Source: Allostella sp. ATCC 35155
GTDB lineage: Bacteria; Pseudomonadota; Alphaproteobacteria; ATCC43930; Allostellaceae
DNA length: 64,000 nt
Direction of reading: 5' to 3'
NCBI GenBank assembly: GCA_006738865.1
Contig: AP019701.1
Span: forward strand, 5,095,974-5,159,973
Part shown: positions 37,275 through 46,598 of the stretch, in pieces
How positions within the stretch are numbered: position 1 is the stretch's first letter
How the letters are laid out: each line of letters starts with the position of its first letter
Position numbers and translations under genes: made by a program
Notes under the pieces: model-generated
What the model was told of the DNA's origin: nothing
Databases searched by the model: none
Seen by the model: only the letters and a program-made list of their open reading frames with translations

Positions 37275-37808
37275 CTAGAGGTCCGCGGACAACCGCGCGT
37301 CCGCAGGCGGGGGCTCGACCGGATCATCGTCCACCGGTGCGCCCAGCGCGCGGAAGTTCGCCCGGGTGACGTCGTCGACCGGCAGGTCACGGCCGCGCAC
37401 CGCGGCCGCCGCGCGTTCGGCGATGGTCCCGAAATCCGTGATGGTCGAATCGACGCGGATGCTGCCGGCCGGCGATTCCAGCCGCAGGTGCATCCACCCG
37501 CCCGACCGGTCGCGCTTGGTCGAATAGTAGCGCAGCCGCACTTCCGTCAGGCCATGCCATGGCAGGCGCCGCCGCTGCGGCCCGGCGATCGCGATCGCCT
37601 CGGCATCGACCGTGATGCGGGTCCGCTGCCGCTCGAAGGTGCGCCACGCGAATATCGCGAACAGGATCGCCAGGATCGCCAGCAGGCCCGCGATCCAGTC
37701 CGCGACCGGCACCAGCAGCAACGGCCCGGCCGTGGCGGCCAAGCCGGCGCCGGCGCGGGCGTAGTCAGCCCACAGGGCCTCTCCGGGATAGCGGTGCTCG
37801 CTCGTCAT
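37275..37808 (-). CDS. Small membrane protein, PH-like domain possible
   Basis: A 177-residue protein. Residues 14-55 form one long or two short hydrophobic segments (LAATAGPLLLVPVADWIAGLLAILAILFAIFAW). These are followed by a beta-rich part (ITVDAEAIAIAGPQRRRLPWHGLTEVRLRYYSTKRDRSGG) like the bacterial PH domains found after membrane hairpins. Function unknown. The ATG at 37808 overlaps the stop of the exonuclease gene, so it is the second gene of a pair. Confidence 0.65.
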   Translation of the reverse strand: MTSEHRYPGEALWADYARAGAGLAATAGPLLLVPVADWIAGLLAILAILFAIFAWRTFERQRTRITVDAEAIAIAGPQRRRLPWHGLTEVRLRYYSTKRDRSGGWMHLRLESPAGSIRVDSTITDFGTIAERAAAAVRGRDLPVDDVTRANFRALGAPVDDDPVEPPPADARLSADL

Positions 37809-38611
37809 GCGATCCCCGTATCGAGCGTCACGACCACCGGCACATGGTCGGACGGCTGCGTCCAGCTTCGCGCTTCCTTCAGGATCGCCGCCTCGCGCAA
37901 CCCGTACTTCAAGGCGGGGGCGACCCAGATATGGTCGAGTCGCCGTCCGCGATCCGCGGCCTCCCAGTCGCGCGCGCGATAGCTCCACCAGGAATAGAGC
38001 TTGCGGTCGGCGGGAACGAAGTGGCGAACGGCATCCACCCACTCGCCCGCCGCCTGCATGGCCGCCAGCTTCTCGACCTCGATCGGCGTATGGCTGACGA
38101 CGTCGAGCAGCTGCTTGTGCGACCAGACGTCATGTTCGAGCGGCGCGATGTTGAGGTCGCCGACTAGGATCATGGGCTTGTCCGGCCGCCGCTCGCGCAG
38201 CATCCAGTCCCTGGCCTCGTCGAGGAACGCCAGCTTGTGCGCGAACTTCGGGTTCTCGGCCGGGTCGGGAACGTCGCCGCCGGCCGGGATGTAGAAATTG
38301 TGCAGCTCGATCCCACCCGGCAGGGTCGCGGCCACATGGCGGCAGTCGTCCTTGCCGCACCAGGCATGCCCGCCGACATTCTCCAGCGGGAGCTTCGACA
38401 GGATGGCGACCCCGTTGTAGCTCTTCATGCCGCGGATGGCGCGATGATGGTATCCCGCCTCGGCGAACGCCTTGGCGGGGAAGGCGTCGTCGATCGCTTT
38501 CGTCTCCTGCAGGCACAGCACGTCGGGCCGGTGCTCGCGCAGGAAGCGGAGCACCAGATCGATGCGCAGCCGGACCGAGTTGATGTTCCAGGTGGCAACG
38601 GAAAGCGCCAT
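37805..38611 (-). CDS. xth: Exodeoxyribonuclease III
   Basis: AP endonuclease and 3'-5' exonuclease of base-excision repair. The 268-residue product opens VATWNINSVRLR, with the metal-binding LQETKA, LVGDLNIAP and DHVPVVVTLD segments, covering all catalytic residues of the EEP fold. It lies close to lolA and ftsK, as in other alphaproteobacteria, although here several genes separate them. It overlaps the small membrane protein gene by ATGA. Confidence 0.94.
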   Translation of the reverse strand: MALSVATWNINSVRLRIDLVLRFLREHRPDVLCLQETKAIDDAFPAKAFAEAGYHHRAIRGMKSYNGVAILSKLPLENVGGHAWCGKDDCRHVAATLPGGIELHNFYIPAGGDVPDPAENPKFAHKLAFLDEARDWMLRERRPDKPMILVGDLNIAPLEHDVWSHKQLLDVVSHTPIEVEKLAAMQAAGEWVDAVRHFVPADRKLYSWWSYRARDWEAADRGRRLDHIWVAPALKYGLREAAILKEARSWTQPSDHVPVVVTLDTGIA

Positions 38612-38627
38612 CGGACGGCCGCCGGCC

Positions 38628-39317
38628 TCAGCCGATGGTGATGGTCAGGTCGCCGACGCCGTCGACATGGCCTTCCAGCTTGTCGCCCCGGACCACGGCC
38701 TTCACGCCCTCCGGCGTGCCGCTGAAGATCAGGTCGCCGGCCGCGAGCGTGACCAGGGTCGAGAGATAGGCGATCGTCTCCGGCACGTTCCAGATCATGT
38801 CGGCGAGGTCGCCGCGCTGGCGCTCGGCACCGTTGACCTTGAGCCAGATGGCGCCCTTGTCGGGATGGCCGATCTGCTCGGCACGGACGAGGGCGGTGCA
38901 GGGGGCCGAATGGTCGAAGCCCTTGCCCATGTCCCATGGCCGTCCGGCGGTCTTGGCGATGCCCTGGATGTCGCGCCGGGTCATGTCGAGGCCGACGGCA
39001 TAGCCGTAGACGTGGCTCAGCGCCTCGCCGACCGGGATGTCGGCGCCGCCGCTCTTGAGCGCGACCACCATCTCGATCTCGTGATGCATGTCCTTGGTCA
39101 CCGGCGGGTAGGGCATGACGCTGCCGTTCGGCAGCAGCGCGTCCGCGGGCTTCATGAAGAAGAAGGGCTCCTCGCGGTCGGGATTGTGGCCCATCTCCCG
39201 GGCATGCGCCGCATAGTTGCGGCCGACGCAGTAGATGCGGCGCACGGGAAAGAGCTCGCTGGTGCCGACGATCGGCAGCGCGGGCTGAGTCCACAGGGGG
39301 ATCGCGTAGGAAGCCAT
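38628..39317 (-). CDS. Fumarylacetoacetate hydrolase family protein
   Basis: A 229-residue FAH-fold enzyme. [31 protein letters not shown] and the metal site [14 protein letters not shown] are followed by [14 protein letters not shown] and the end [23 protein letters not shown]. The set matches the short fumarylpyruvate hydrolase/acylpyruvase (YcgM) subgroup, which cleaves acylpyruvates or decarboxylates oxaloacetate. The ATG at 39317 follows GAGGAG at 4 nt. It ends 16 nt before xth. Confidence 0.88.
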   Translation of the reverse strand: MASYAIPLWTQPALPIVGTSELFPVRRIYCVGRNYAAHAREMGHNPDREEPFFFMKPADALLPNGSVMPYPPVTKDMHHEIEMVVALKSGGADIPVGEALSHVYGYAVGLDMTRRDIQGIAKTAGRPWDMGKGFDHSAPCTALVRAEQIGHPDKGAIWLKVNGAERQRGDLADMIWNVPETIAYLSTLVTLAAGDLIFSGTPEGVKAVVRGDKLEGHVDGVGDLTITIG

Positions 39318-39454
39318 GGAACTCCTCGGGATGGACGGTGACGGCGACGGCATCGGAAATCGCGCGGGCGCGGCAATCTAAGGGCAGACGCTGCCGGACG
39401 CCAGAGATGGCGGCCGCCAGACATGACGACCGACAGAGATGGCGACCGGCAGCT

Positions 39455-40165
39455 TCAAGCGGCGGCGCGGATCTCGTCCACGATCGCCGCGGCCGCCGCC
39501 GCCGGGTCGGCCGCCGCCGTGATCGGCCGGCCGACGACGAGATAGTCGGCCCCGGCCGCAATTGCTCCGGCGGGCGTGGCCACGCGCTTCTGATCCTGCG
39601 CAGCGCTGCCGGCCGGGCGGATGCCGGGGGTGACGATGACGAGCCGGTCGCCGGCCCGCGCGCGGATCGCGGCGGCCTCGGTTCCGGCGGCGACGATGCC
39701 GTCGCCACCGCTGGCGAGCACGATGTCGGTGCGGTCGATCACCAGCTCCGACAGGCAGCGGGCATAGCCCTCGCGCTCGAGGTCGGCGTCGTCGATGCTG
39801 GTGAGGACGGTGACGAACAGCAGCTGCAGGGCGGAATCGCCGCGCCCCTCGATCGCCGCCCGGCAGGTCCGCGGATCGGCATGCAGTGTCAGGAAGGTCG
39901 CCCCCAGGCGCGCGACGCTCTCGACCGCCTTGCGCACGGTTTCGGGGATGTCGAGGAACTTGGCGTCGATGAAGACCTGGTGTCCCTCGCCGACCAGACG
40001 CCGGACGAGGTCGATGCCGCCGGCGAAGAGCAGCTGCAGCCCGATCTTGTAGAAGTTCGCGGCGGGCCCGATCCGCCGGACCATGGCCTCGGCCGCCTCG
40101 ACGGTGGGCAGGTCGAGGGCGACGATCAGCCGGTCGCGCGCGTCGAGGCTGCGGATGTCTCGCAT
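39455..40165 (-). CDS. pyrF: Orotidine 5'-phosphate decarboxylase
   Basis: Last step of UMP synthesis. The 236-residue barrel has [13 protein letters not shown], the catalytic [13 protein letters not shown] (the DxKxxDIP box), TLHADPRTC and the phosphate loop TPGIRPAG plus [13 protein letters not shown] chose ATG 40165, which has GGAG nine nt upstream; ATG 40180 has none. It stands alone between the FAH-family gene and the reductase gene. Confidence 0.95.
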   Translation of the reverse strand: MRDIRSLDARDRLIVALDLPTVEAAEAMVRRIGPAANFYKIGLQLLFAGGIDLVRRLVGEGHQVFIDAKFLDIPETVRKAVESVARLGATFLTLHADPRTCRAAIEGRGDSALQLLFVTVLTSIDDADLEREGYARCLSELVIDRTDIVLASGGDGIVAAGTEAAAIRARAGDRLVIVTPGIRPAGSAAQDQKRVATPAGAIAAGADYLVVGRPITAAADPAAAAAAIVDEIRAAA

Positions 40166-40256
40166 GAATTCGGTCTCCATTTCGGCTGAGGCGGTGTTTT
40201 CGCCCGATGCCGAGGCGACTGCAAGCCTGCCCGGCCGATCCCGTCCGCGCGCCCGG

Positions 40257-41204
40257 CTACGCCACGGCGGTGAACGCATCGGCACGAACGACCGCCGGCG
40301 GTCCGGGCGATGTGGCGGCCGCGCGGTGGACACTCTCGACGAGGGCCGGCGGGCCGGCCGCATGCACGGTCGCGCCCTCCCAGCTTGCGGCGGCGGTGCG
40401 CACGACCGCCTCGCTCGGGAGGTCGTCGACGACGAATGTCGGATGCGCCTCCGCCAACTGCCGGAGGCGTTCGGCGCCGTAGTCGTCGCCGGTGGGCGGC
40501 CGCACCCGGAACAGCCGTGTTGGGCGTTGGGGGGACGCTGCGAGCGCCGCGCGGGCAACCGACAGCATCGGTGCCAGCCCCGTGCCGCCGGCGACCAGCA
40601 CCAGCGGGCCGGGATCCTCGGGGCAATAGTGTGCGACGCCGAACGGCCCCTCCAGGATGACCGGGTCGCCGGGCACGAGGCTCGCGACAGCGGCGGCAAG
40701 GCGCATGCTGCCGCCCGTGCCGAGATGGAACTCGATCCGTGGGTCGCCGGGCAGGCCCGCGAACGAGAAATCGCGCGGTGGCATGGCCGCGAACCCGACC
40801 GCGGCATACTGGCCGGGCAGGAAGGCGAGGCCGCCCGGCGGGGGATCCAGAAGCAGGCCGGCGACCTGCGGTCCGAGACCCCGAACCTCCGCGACTACGG
40901 CGGATATCCGGCGCGGCCGTGGTCGCCGCACGGGACGGGGCAAGCGCGCGATCCAGACGTCGGACAGGGCCTTGCTGCGACAGGCGAGAACGATGCCTCG
41001 CGCCCGTTCCCCATCCGACAGGGCGGCTGCGGCGTGTGCGGCCTGTTCGACCTCGCCCTGCAGCAGACGCACGCGGCAGGCGCCGCAGAGCCCGGACTGG
41101 CAGCCATAGGCCAGGTCGGCGCCGGCGGCCAATGCCGCCTGCAGCAACGTCTGGGTTTCGCCGACGGCAATTGCCGTTCCGCCGTCGATGCGGAGCGTGA
41201 TCAT
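40257..41204 (-). CDS. Ferredoxin reductase-like oxidoreductase with N-terminal [2Fe-2S] domain
   Basis: A 315-residue three-domain electron-transfer protein. Residues 1-85 are a plant-type ferredoxin domain with Cys35, Cys40, Cys43 and Cys75 (CQSGLCGAC...C). An FAD-binding barrel follows ([18 protein letters not shown]), then an NAD-binding domain with [13 protein letters not shown]. This is the architecture of reductase components of Rieske-type or diiron oxygenases (BenC/XylA-like). No oxygenase subunit lies beside it, so its partner is unknown. Confidence 0.85.
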   Translation of the reverse strand: MITLRIDGGTAIAVGETQTLLQAALAAGADLAYGCQSGLCGACRVRLLQGEVEQAAHAAAALSDGERARGIVLACRSKALSDVWIARLPRPVRRPRPRRISAVVAEVRGLGPQVAGLLLDPPPGGLAFLPGQYAAVGFAAMPPRDFSFAGLPGDPRIEFHLGTGGSMRLAAAVASLVPGDPVILEGPFGVAHYCPEDPGPLVLVAGGTGLAPMLSVARAALAASPQRPTRLFRVRPPTGDDYGAERLRQLAEAHPTFVVDDLPSEAVVRTAAASWEGATVHAAGPPALVESVHRAAATSPGPPAVVRADAFTAVA

Positions 41205-41221
41205 CCGGCGTGAGAACGCAA

Positions 41222-41251
41222 GAACGCCCGGCCGGGGGCGGCCGGGCGTTC
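41222..41251. terminator. 12-bp GC-rich hairpin between the peptidase C26 and reductase genes
   Basis: GAACGCCCGGCC (41222-41233) pairs perfectly with 41240-41251 across a GGGGGC loop. It lies in the 234-nt gap, 18 nt upstream of the reductase start and 187 nt after the stop of the peptidase gene. It could end read-through from the latter or act in the 5' leader of the reductase. No U-run is seen on either strand. Confidence 0.5.
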
Positions 41252-41438
41252 GGGGGGCGAGGAGGTCGGATGCGGCAGGGGGGGCGCCGCATCCTTCGCC
41301 ATACCGCGATCAACAGGGAGAGAGGATCGCGTAACGACGAAATTTAAGCGCGAGCGACCCGGCTTCGTCCAACGCCACTCTTGCAATTCTGTCATGCAGC
41401 GTCGGCATAACCCGCGGTTCTGGACGGCGGCTCCCTTG

Positions 41439-42221
41439 TCAGGCCGCGCGCGCGGCGAGCGGCTGTCGGCGCCGCGCGCGGCCATGCACGGCGTCGGCGA
41501 ACGCCTCGAAGATGCGCACGCTGTAGGGATTTTCCTGGGGCTTGTACTCGGGATGCCATTGCAGGCCGAGAACGAACCCCGGCGCGGACGGCATGGATAC
41601 GGCCTCGATCGTGCCGTCAGGCGCCGTCGCCTCGACCTGGAGCGGAGGTGCCACCCGGTCGATCGCCTGCTGGTGCAGGGAATTGACGACGAGCTCGTCC
41701 ACCCCAAGGAGACCACGCAGCATTCCGTCGCCGGCGAGCCGGATGGCGTGCGCCGGACCATAGTTGCGATCCATGTCCGGCGAGCGGATGGACCGGTGAT
41801 CGAAGCGCCCCGGAATGGTCTGGACCCGCTGCGTCAGTCCGCCGCCCAGCGCGACGTTGAGCTCCTGGATTCCGCGGCAGATCGCCAGCACCGGAACGCC
41901 CTCGGCGATCGCCGTCTGGACCAGCGGCAAGGTCGTCGCGTCCCGCTTGGGATCGTGCAGATCGGGGGTCTCGCTGTCGCCACCCTCGTAGAGGTGCGGC
42001 TCGACGTTGGACGGGCTGCCGGTGAGGAGCAGCCCGTCCAGCCGGCGCACGACCTCATGCAGGTCGATCGACGGTCCGGCCGCGGGAATCAGCAGCGGCA
42101 GCGTCCCGAGCCAGGTCATCGCGTCGACATAGCGCTCGTTGACGCAATGGAACGTCGCATAGCGGACGAAGCGGATGCAGGACGGAATGCCGACGATGGG
42201 CGGGCTGGCAGGCAGGGTCAT
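41439..42221 (-). CDS. Gamma-glutamyl-gamma-aminobutyrate hydrolase family protein (peptidase C26)
   Basis: A 260-residue class I glutamine-amidotransferase-like hydrolase. The nucleophile is Cys115 in AICRGIQELNVALGG. GLQWHPEYKPQENP near the C-terminus supplies His and Glu. This is the PuuD-type pattern, which frees GABA from gamma-glutamyl-GABA in putrescine breakdown, but other gamma-glutamyl amides are possible. No other puu genes are adjacent. The 234-nt downstream gap holds only a hairpin. Confidence 0.88.
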   Translation of the reverse strand: MTLPASPPIVGIPSCIRFVRYATFHCVNERYVDAMTWLGTLPLLIPAAGPSIDLHEVVRRLDGLLLTGSPSNVEPHLYEGGDSETPDLHDPKRDATTLPLVQTAIAEGVPVLAICRGIQELNVALGGGLTQRVQTIPGRFDHRSIRSPDMDRNYGPAHAIRLAGDGMLRGLLGVDELVVNSLHQQAIDRVAPPLQVEATAPDGTIEAVSMPSAPGFVLGLQWHPEYKPQENPYSVRIFEAFADAVHGRARRRQPLAARAA

Positions 42222-42331
42222 GCGCCGATCTCGATGACTCGTTGGAGTGGCAGCGGCCGAATTGGCAGCGGGGCGACAACCCCGGATGGCCCTATGATTG
42301 CACGGAACGGGCCAGACTGTGGAGCCATTCC

Positions 42332-43096
42332 ATGATCGCCATTTCATGCCGCAGAATCCTCTTCGCCGTGCTGCTGGCCGTCTTTCCGGTCCCGCCCGGC
42401 TTCGCGCAAACCCCGGTCGATACGGCCCTGGTCCTGGCCGCCGACGCCTCCGGCAGCATCGACGAGGCGGAGTTCCGCCTGCAACGGGAGGGTATCGCCG
42501 CCGCCGTCGCGAACCCGCGGGTGGTGCAGGCGATCCTGGGCGGGCCGATCGGCCGGATCGCCGTCGCCTATGTCGAATGGGGTTCGCCGGGGCGGCCGGA
42601 GACGGTGGTCGACTGGACGCTGGTCGGGGACCGCGCCTCGGCCTCGGCGCTGGCCGGGGCGATCCTGGCCGCACCGCGCTCGCTCCAGAGCTACAACGCG
42701 ATCGGGGACGCGATCGATCACGCAGGCCGCCTGCTCGCCAACTGCGGCTGTCAGCCGACCCGCCGGGTGATCGACATCTCGGGCGACAATGCCGACATGC
42801 GCGCGACCGTGCCGGCGCCGGCTGCGCGCGACGCCGCCGTCGCCGCCGGGATCACGGTCAACGCCCTGGCGGTGGTCGAGAACGGTCGGACCGGGCCTGG
42901 CGGCCGGCCATGGCTCGTCGAGTACTACGAGCGGGACGTGATCGGCGGGCCTGGGGCGTTCGTCATGGCGGCGTCCGATCGCGCCGACTTCGCCAGGGCC
43001 ATGCTCGACAAGATGGTGCTGGAGATCGCCGGGTGGCCCCCCGGTACGATCCTCGCCGGAGCGCCCGCCCCGCTCGGCGCCGCACGCGCCCGCTGA
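42332..43096 (+). CDS. DUF1194 domain-containing secreted protein (vWA-like)
   Basis: A 254-residue protein. A signal peptide (RRILFAVLLAVFPVPPGFAQ) is followed by VDTALVLAADASGSIDEAEF, with a MIDAS-type DASGS metal site. SLQSYNAIGDAIDHA and RRVIDISGDNAD complete a von Willebrand A-like fold. This is DUF1194, common in alphaproteobacteria, of unknown function, predicted periplasmic. GGAG seven nt upstream supports the ATG at 42332. It ends 7 nt from the convergent Sel1-repeat gene. Confidence 0.86.
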   Translation: MIAISCRRILFAVLLAVFPVPPGFAQTPVDTALVLAADASGSIDEAEFRLQREGIAAAVANPRVVQAILGGPIGRIAVAYVEWGSPGRPETVVDWTLVGDRASASALAGAILAAPRSLQSYNAIGDAIDHAGRLLANCGCQPTRRVIDISGDNADMRATVPAPAARDAAVAAGITVNALAVVENGRTGPGGRPWLVEYYERDVIGGPGAFVMAASDRADFARAMLDKMVLEIAGWPPGTILAGAPAPLGAARAR

Positions 43097-43103
43097 GCGG
43101 CTC

Positions 43104-44579
43104 TCACCGCGTGCGCAGCTTCTCCTGCAGGCGGAGAAGCTGGCTCGCCGCCGGTCGCGCGGCAAGAGCGGCCCGCCATTCCCCCCGGGCCTCGTCACGG
43201 CGTCCCTGGGCAGCATAGACGTCGCCCAAATGCTCCCGGACCCGGGCCGGTTCGACGGCGTCCAGGTGCCGCGCCCGCTCCAGGATTTCCTCGGCCTCGG
43301 CCAGCCGGCCGTTGCGGAACAGCGTGTAGCCGAGCGTGTCGAGGACGTCGCCCGACTTCGGCTGCTGCGCCGCCGCGGCGCGCGCCTGGCGAAGGGCTTC
43401 CGGCAGGTTGCGCCCGCGGATCGCGAGGAACCAGGCGAGGCCATTCTGCCCTTGCCAGAAACCCTGGGCGGCGGACGCCCGGTACAGCCGCTCGGCCGCG
43501 GCTTCGTCGACCGGCACGCCCATGCCCTGCTCGTGCAGCCAGGCGAGCGCCACCTGCGCCCGGGCATCGCCCTGCGTCGCCGCCGCCTCGTACCAGCGCG
43601 CGGCCTGGTTCAGATCCTGCGCGACGCCGCGGCCCTGCTGATAGAGCCACGCAAGATTGCGCTGCGCATCGGCCGCGCCGGCGCGTGCGGCGCGCTGGTA
43701 CCACCGCGCCGCCTCGGCATCGTCCGCGGGGACGCCGATCCCCTGCTCGTGGATCCATCCCAGCTGGCTCTGGGCAGCAATGTCGTCCTGTTCGGCCGCG
43801 CGGCGGAACCAGCGGGCGGCCTCGGCCGGGTCTGCCCGAACGCCGCGCCCTGTCTGCAAGATGAAGCCATATGCGGCCTGAGCCTCGGCGTCGCCCTGGC
43901 GGGCGGCCCGGCCGATCCATTCGGCCGCGGCCATCTCGTCGGCGACCACCCCGCGCCCCTGCTGGAACAGGCGGCCGAGCATGAGCTGGCCCAGCGGGTC
44001 GCCGCGCTCGGCGCTCTGCCGGAACCAGCGGGCCGCCTCGCGCTCGTCGCGACGCGTTCCCCGACCCTCCAGGTAGAGCAGGCCGATCGCCGTGTCGGCC
44101 GGCGGATAGCTCTGGATCGCCGCCAGCCGATACCAGCGCATCGCGGTGGCCGGATCCTGCGGCACGCCGCGGCCGTCCTCATAGAGCAGGCCGAGGCTGG
44201 TCTGGGCGGGCGCGTAGGATGCCTCGGCGGCGCGGCGGTAGTGCTCGACGGCTTCTTCCCAGCGCTGCGCCTTGTCCAGGGCCCGCCCCAGCTGGAAGTG
44301 GGCGCGGACATGATCGGGCCGCTCTGCGACGGAGGCTCGACAGGCGGTGATTGCAGCCGCCGTCTCGATGCGTGCGAAGGGAGGTCCGGCCCGGGGCCGA
44401 GGAGCCTCGTCGTGGCCGAGCCAGGGTTGCGGCAATCCCGCCAACCGGTCGCAGCCGGGGATGTCGGCGCGGGCCGCGGCCGGCACCGCCCCTTCCGCGA
44501 GGATTGCCACCCCGAAGACGGCTGCGGCCACCGCTGGCGGCATGGAACGGCGGGCACGCCAGCCCGCGGTCGCGGTCAC
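43104..44579 (-). CDS. Secreted Sel1-repeat (TPR-like) protein
   Basis: A 491-residue protein made of a signal peptide (basic WRARR then a hydrophobic run ending AAARA), a TPR pair, and nine or so Sel1-like repeats of the AxWYRxAAxQGxAxAQxxLGxLYxxGxGV type through residue 400. A further TPR stretch ends the chain. Such proteins act as scaffolds. I chose GTG 44579, which overlaps the lolA stop as GTGA and gives the signal peptide its positive n-region; ATG 44543 would lose it. Confidence 0.85.
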   Translation of the reverse strand: MTATAGWRARRSMPPAVAAAVFGVAILAEGAVPAAARADIPGCDRLAGLPQPWLGHDEAPRPRAGPPFARIETAAAITACRASVAERPDHVRAHFQLGRALDKAQRWEEAVEHYRRAAEASYAPAQTSLGLLYEDGRGVPQDPATAMRWYRLAAIQSYPPADTAIGLLYLEGRGTRRDEREAARWFRQSAERGDPLGQLMLGRLFQQGRGVVADEMAAAEWIGRAARQGDAEAQAAYGFILQTGRGVRADPAEAARWFRRAAEQDDIAAQSQLGWIHEQGIGVPADDAEAARWYQRAARAGAADAQRNLAWLYQQGRGVAQDLNQAARWYEAAATQGDARAQVALAWLHEQGMGVPVDEAAAERLYRASAAQGFWQGQNGLAWFLAIRGRNLPEALRQARAAAAQQPKSGDVLDTLGYTLFRNGRLAEAEEILERARHLDAVEPARVREHLGDVYAAQGRRDEARGEWRAALAARPAASQLLRLQEKLRTR

Positions 44580-45247
44580 TGGTGCTGTTGGATTCCCTGC
44601 GGCATGTCCTCCGTGAAGACGAAGAGCTTGCCGTCGAGGCGCACGTCCTGACGGGCTTCCGTCAGGGCGATATTGGTGGTGATGCCCTGTGCGTCCGTCA
44701 CGGTCCATTGGCGCAGGGCGAGCGGCTCGGTCTGGAACGCCAGCTCGACCGAACCAGCGCCCGGATCCTTCGTCTGGACGAGCGTGATGCGGAGAACGCC
44801 GCCCTGTTGCTCGAACTTCGTCACCGTGATGTCGCCGGAGAACCGGATGCGCTCGCGCAGGAGAAACCAGAGCGGGGTCAGGTTGACCGGGATCTGCGTC
44901 GTCTGCTTCAGGCCGGTGTCGTAGGAGTAGACCACCGTCCCGTCGGATACGATCAGCAGGGGGGTCGGGGGATCGTATTCGAAACGCAGCTTGCCCGGCC
45001 GGGACAGGTAGAACGTACCCTCGGCATAGGCGCCGTTCGACGCGACCTGAACGAAGCGCGCCTGCAGCGTCCGCACTCCGGAGAGGTAGCTTTCGACGCG
45101 GGCGACGGTGGCCTGCTGCTCGGGCGTCAGCGCGGCGGCCGCGGGTTGCGCGAATGCGGCCCACGGAAACGCCGTACCGACCAGGAGGGCGGCGAAGGCC
45201 ATCGCCAGTATGGAGCGTCGCCCTGCGGGCTGCTGCGGATCACGCAT
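44576..45247 (-). CDS. lolA: Outer-membrane lipoprotein carrier protein LolA
   Basis: Periplasmic chaperone that carries lipoproteins to the outer membrane. The 223-residue precursor has a signal peptide ending AAFAQ. The mature chain has VESYLSGVRTLQARFVQVASNGAYAEGTFYLSRPGKLRFEYDPPTPLLIVSDG, the LolA opening pattern, and later DAQGITTNIALTEAR. It is usually next to ftsK in alphaproteobacteria; here a 3-kb insert separates them. Its stop overlaps the Sel1-repeat gene. Confidence 0.92.
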   Translation of the reverse strand: MRDPQQPAGRRSILAMAFAALLVGTAFPWAAFAQPAAAALTPEQQATVARVESYLSGVRTLQARFVQVASNGAYAEGTFYLSRPGKLRFEYDPPTPLLIVSDGTVVYSYDTGLKQTTQIPVNLTPLWFLLRERIRFSGDITVTKFEQQGGVLRITLVQTKDPGAGSVELAFQTEPLALRQWTVTDAQGITTNIALTEARQDVRLDGKLFVFTEDMPQGIQQHQ

Positions 45248-45525
45248 CGGTTCCTCGGCGGTACAGCTTGTTCGGAGCCCGCTTGCGGGCGGGATTGCAG
45301 CCGGCGATGAAGCCAGCGGAATGCGGCAAACGCAAGGCGCGGGCGGGGCTTTCCATGCAACTTCCGCGGGGGTCGGCGCGCGCCCGCGTCGCGCGATCCG
45401 GCAAGATCATGCTGCCGTTTACAAGGATTCCACGCCGCTGTTACGGTGACGATCCTGCGGCCTGCGGGCGACCTCCGGATATGGACGGCGCTCGCCGGGC
45501 TCCGGAGCCACGGGAAGGCGCGGAC

Positions 45526-46596
45526 ATGCCTCGTCTGGTTCTCGATCGGGTCGGCAAGGCATTCGGCCGGACGATGGTCGTCGACGGCGTCGACCTCGCG
45601 CTCGAGGAAGGCGAGTTCGTCTCCCTGCTCGGACCGTCCGGCTGCGGCAAGACGACGACCTTGCGCATGATCGCCGGCTTCGTGGAGCCGACGGCCGGTC
45701 GCATCGAACTCGACGGCGAGGTAGTGTCGCAACCGGGCTCGGTGCTGCCGCCGGAGCGCCGGCGCATGTCGATGATCTTCCAGAGCTACGCCATCTGGCC
45801 CAACATGACCGTGGCGGAGAACGTCGCCTTCGGCCTCCAGCTGCGCAAGCTGCCCACGAGCGAGATCCGCCGCCGTGTCGGCGAGATCCTCGAAGTCGTG
45901 CAGATGGGTCACCTTTCGGGGCGCTATCCGGCGGAGCTGTCGGGCGGGCAGCAACAGCGTGTGGCGCTGGCCCGGGCGATCGTCGTGCAGCCCTCGGTGC
46001 TGCTGCTCGATGAACCCTTGTCCAATCTCGACGCCAACCTCCGCGAGGAGATGCGCTTCGAGATCCGGCGGCTGCACGACGAGTTCCGGATCACGACCGT
46101 CTACGTCACGCACGATCAGGCCGAAGCGATGGCGACCTCCGATCGCATTGCCGTGATGCATGGCGGTCGGATCGAGCAGGTCGACGTCCCCCATCGCCTC
46201 TACACCCAGCCCGCGACCCGCTTCGTGGCGGGCTTCATCGGCCGGACCAACCTTCTGCAGGCCCGCTGGGACGAAGCCGAGATCGGCTTCGACGGGGGCT
46301 TCGCCCTGCCGCGCGATCTTCTCGGGCTCGTGCCGCCGGATGGTGCCGAGGCGGCTTCGGTGTCGATCCGGCCCCAGGGCATGCGTCTCCACCGGGCGAC
46401 GCCCCCGGGGGGCGTTCCCAGCCTGCCGGCGTCCGTCTCCAGCCGGGTCTTCCTCGGGGAGACCTGGGACTACGGCGTCACCCTGCCCGGTAGCGGGCAG
46501 CGCCTGCGGGTCGCCGCCCCGCCGTTCGACATCTTCGAAGTCGGCGCCGGTGTCTGGATCGAATTCGATCCGCGGCAGATGGCGGTGGTGCGCTGA
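45526..46596 (+). CDS. ABC transporter ATP-binding protein (PotA/FbpC-like), orphan
   Basis: A 356-residue ATPase. Walker A is GPSGCGKTTT (about 38-47), signature LSGGQQQRVALARA, Walker B LLLDEPLSNLD and the H-loop YVTHDQAEAMA. The C-terminal 120 residues form a TOBE-like regulatory domain (SIRPQGMRLH). This layout belongs to importers of spermidine, Fe3+ or sugars. No permease or binding protein is adjacent, which is unusual. It is 2 nt upstream of hutD. The ATG at 45526 follows GGAAGG. Confidence 0.88.
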   Translation: MPRLVLDRVGKAFGRTMVVDGVDLALEEGEFVSLLGPSGCGKTTTLRMIAGFVEPTAGRIELDGEVVSQPGSVLPPERRRMSMIFQSYAIWPNMTVAENVAFGLQLRKLPTSEIRRRVGEILEVVQMGHLSGRYPAELSGGQQQRVALARAIVVQPSVLLLDEPLSNLDANLREEMRFEIRRLHDEFRITTVYVTHDQAEAMATSDRIAVMHGGRIEQVDVPHRLYTQPATRFVAGFIGRTNLLQARWDEAEIGFDGGFALPRDLLGLVPPDGAEAASVSIRPQGMRLHRATPPGGVPSLPASVSSRVFLGETWDYGVTLPGSGQRLRVAAPPFDIFEVGAGVWIEFDPRQMAVVR

Positions 46597-46598
46597 AC

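Noticed and set aside
39402-39452. Imperfect direct repeat of 19 bp (17 matches) between the FAH-family gene and pyrF
   Set aside because: Only two copies 32 nt apart in GC-rich spacer; no boundary, gene or known element is linked. Probably a small local duplication.
41201-41395. Short minus-strand open frame (64 codons, or 33 from an inner ATG) whose stop overlaps the ferredoxin-reductase start by ATGA
   Set aside because: No Shine-Dalgarno at either start, no recognisable composition beyond proline/alanine low complexity, and it reads through the hairpin. It could be a leader peptide but nothing positive supports it.
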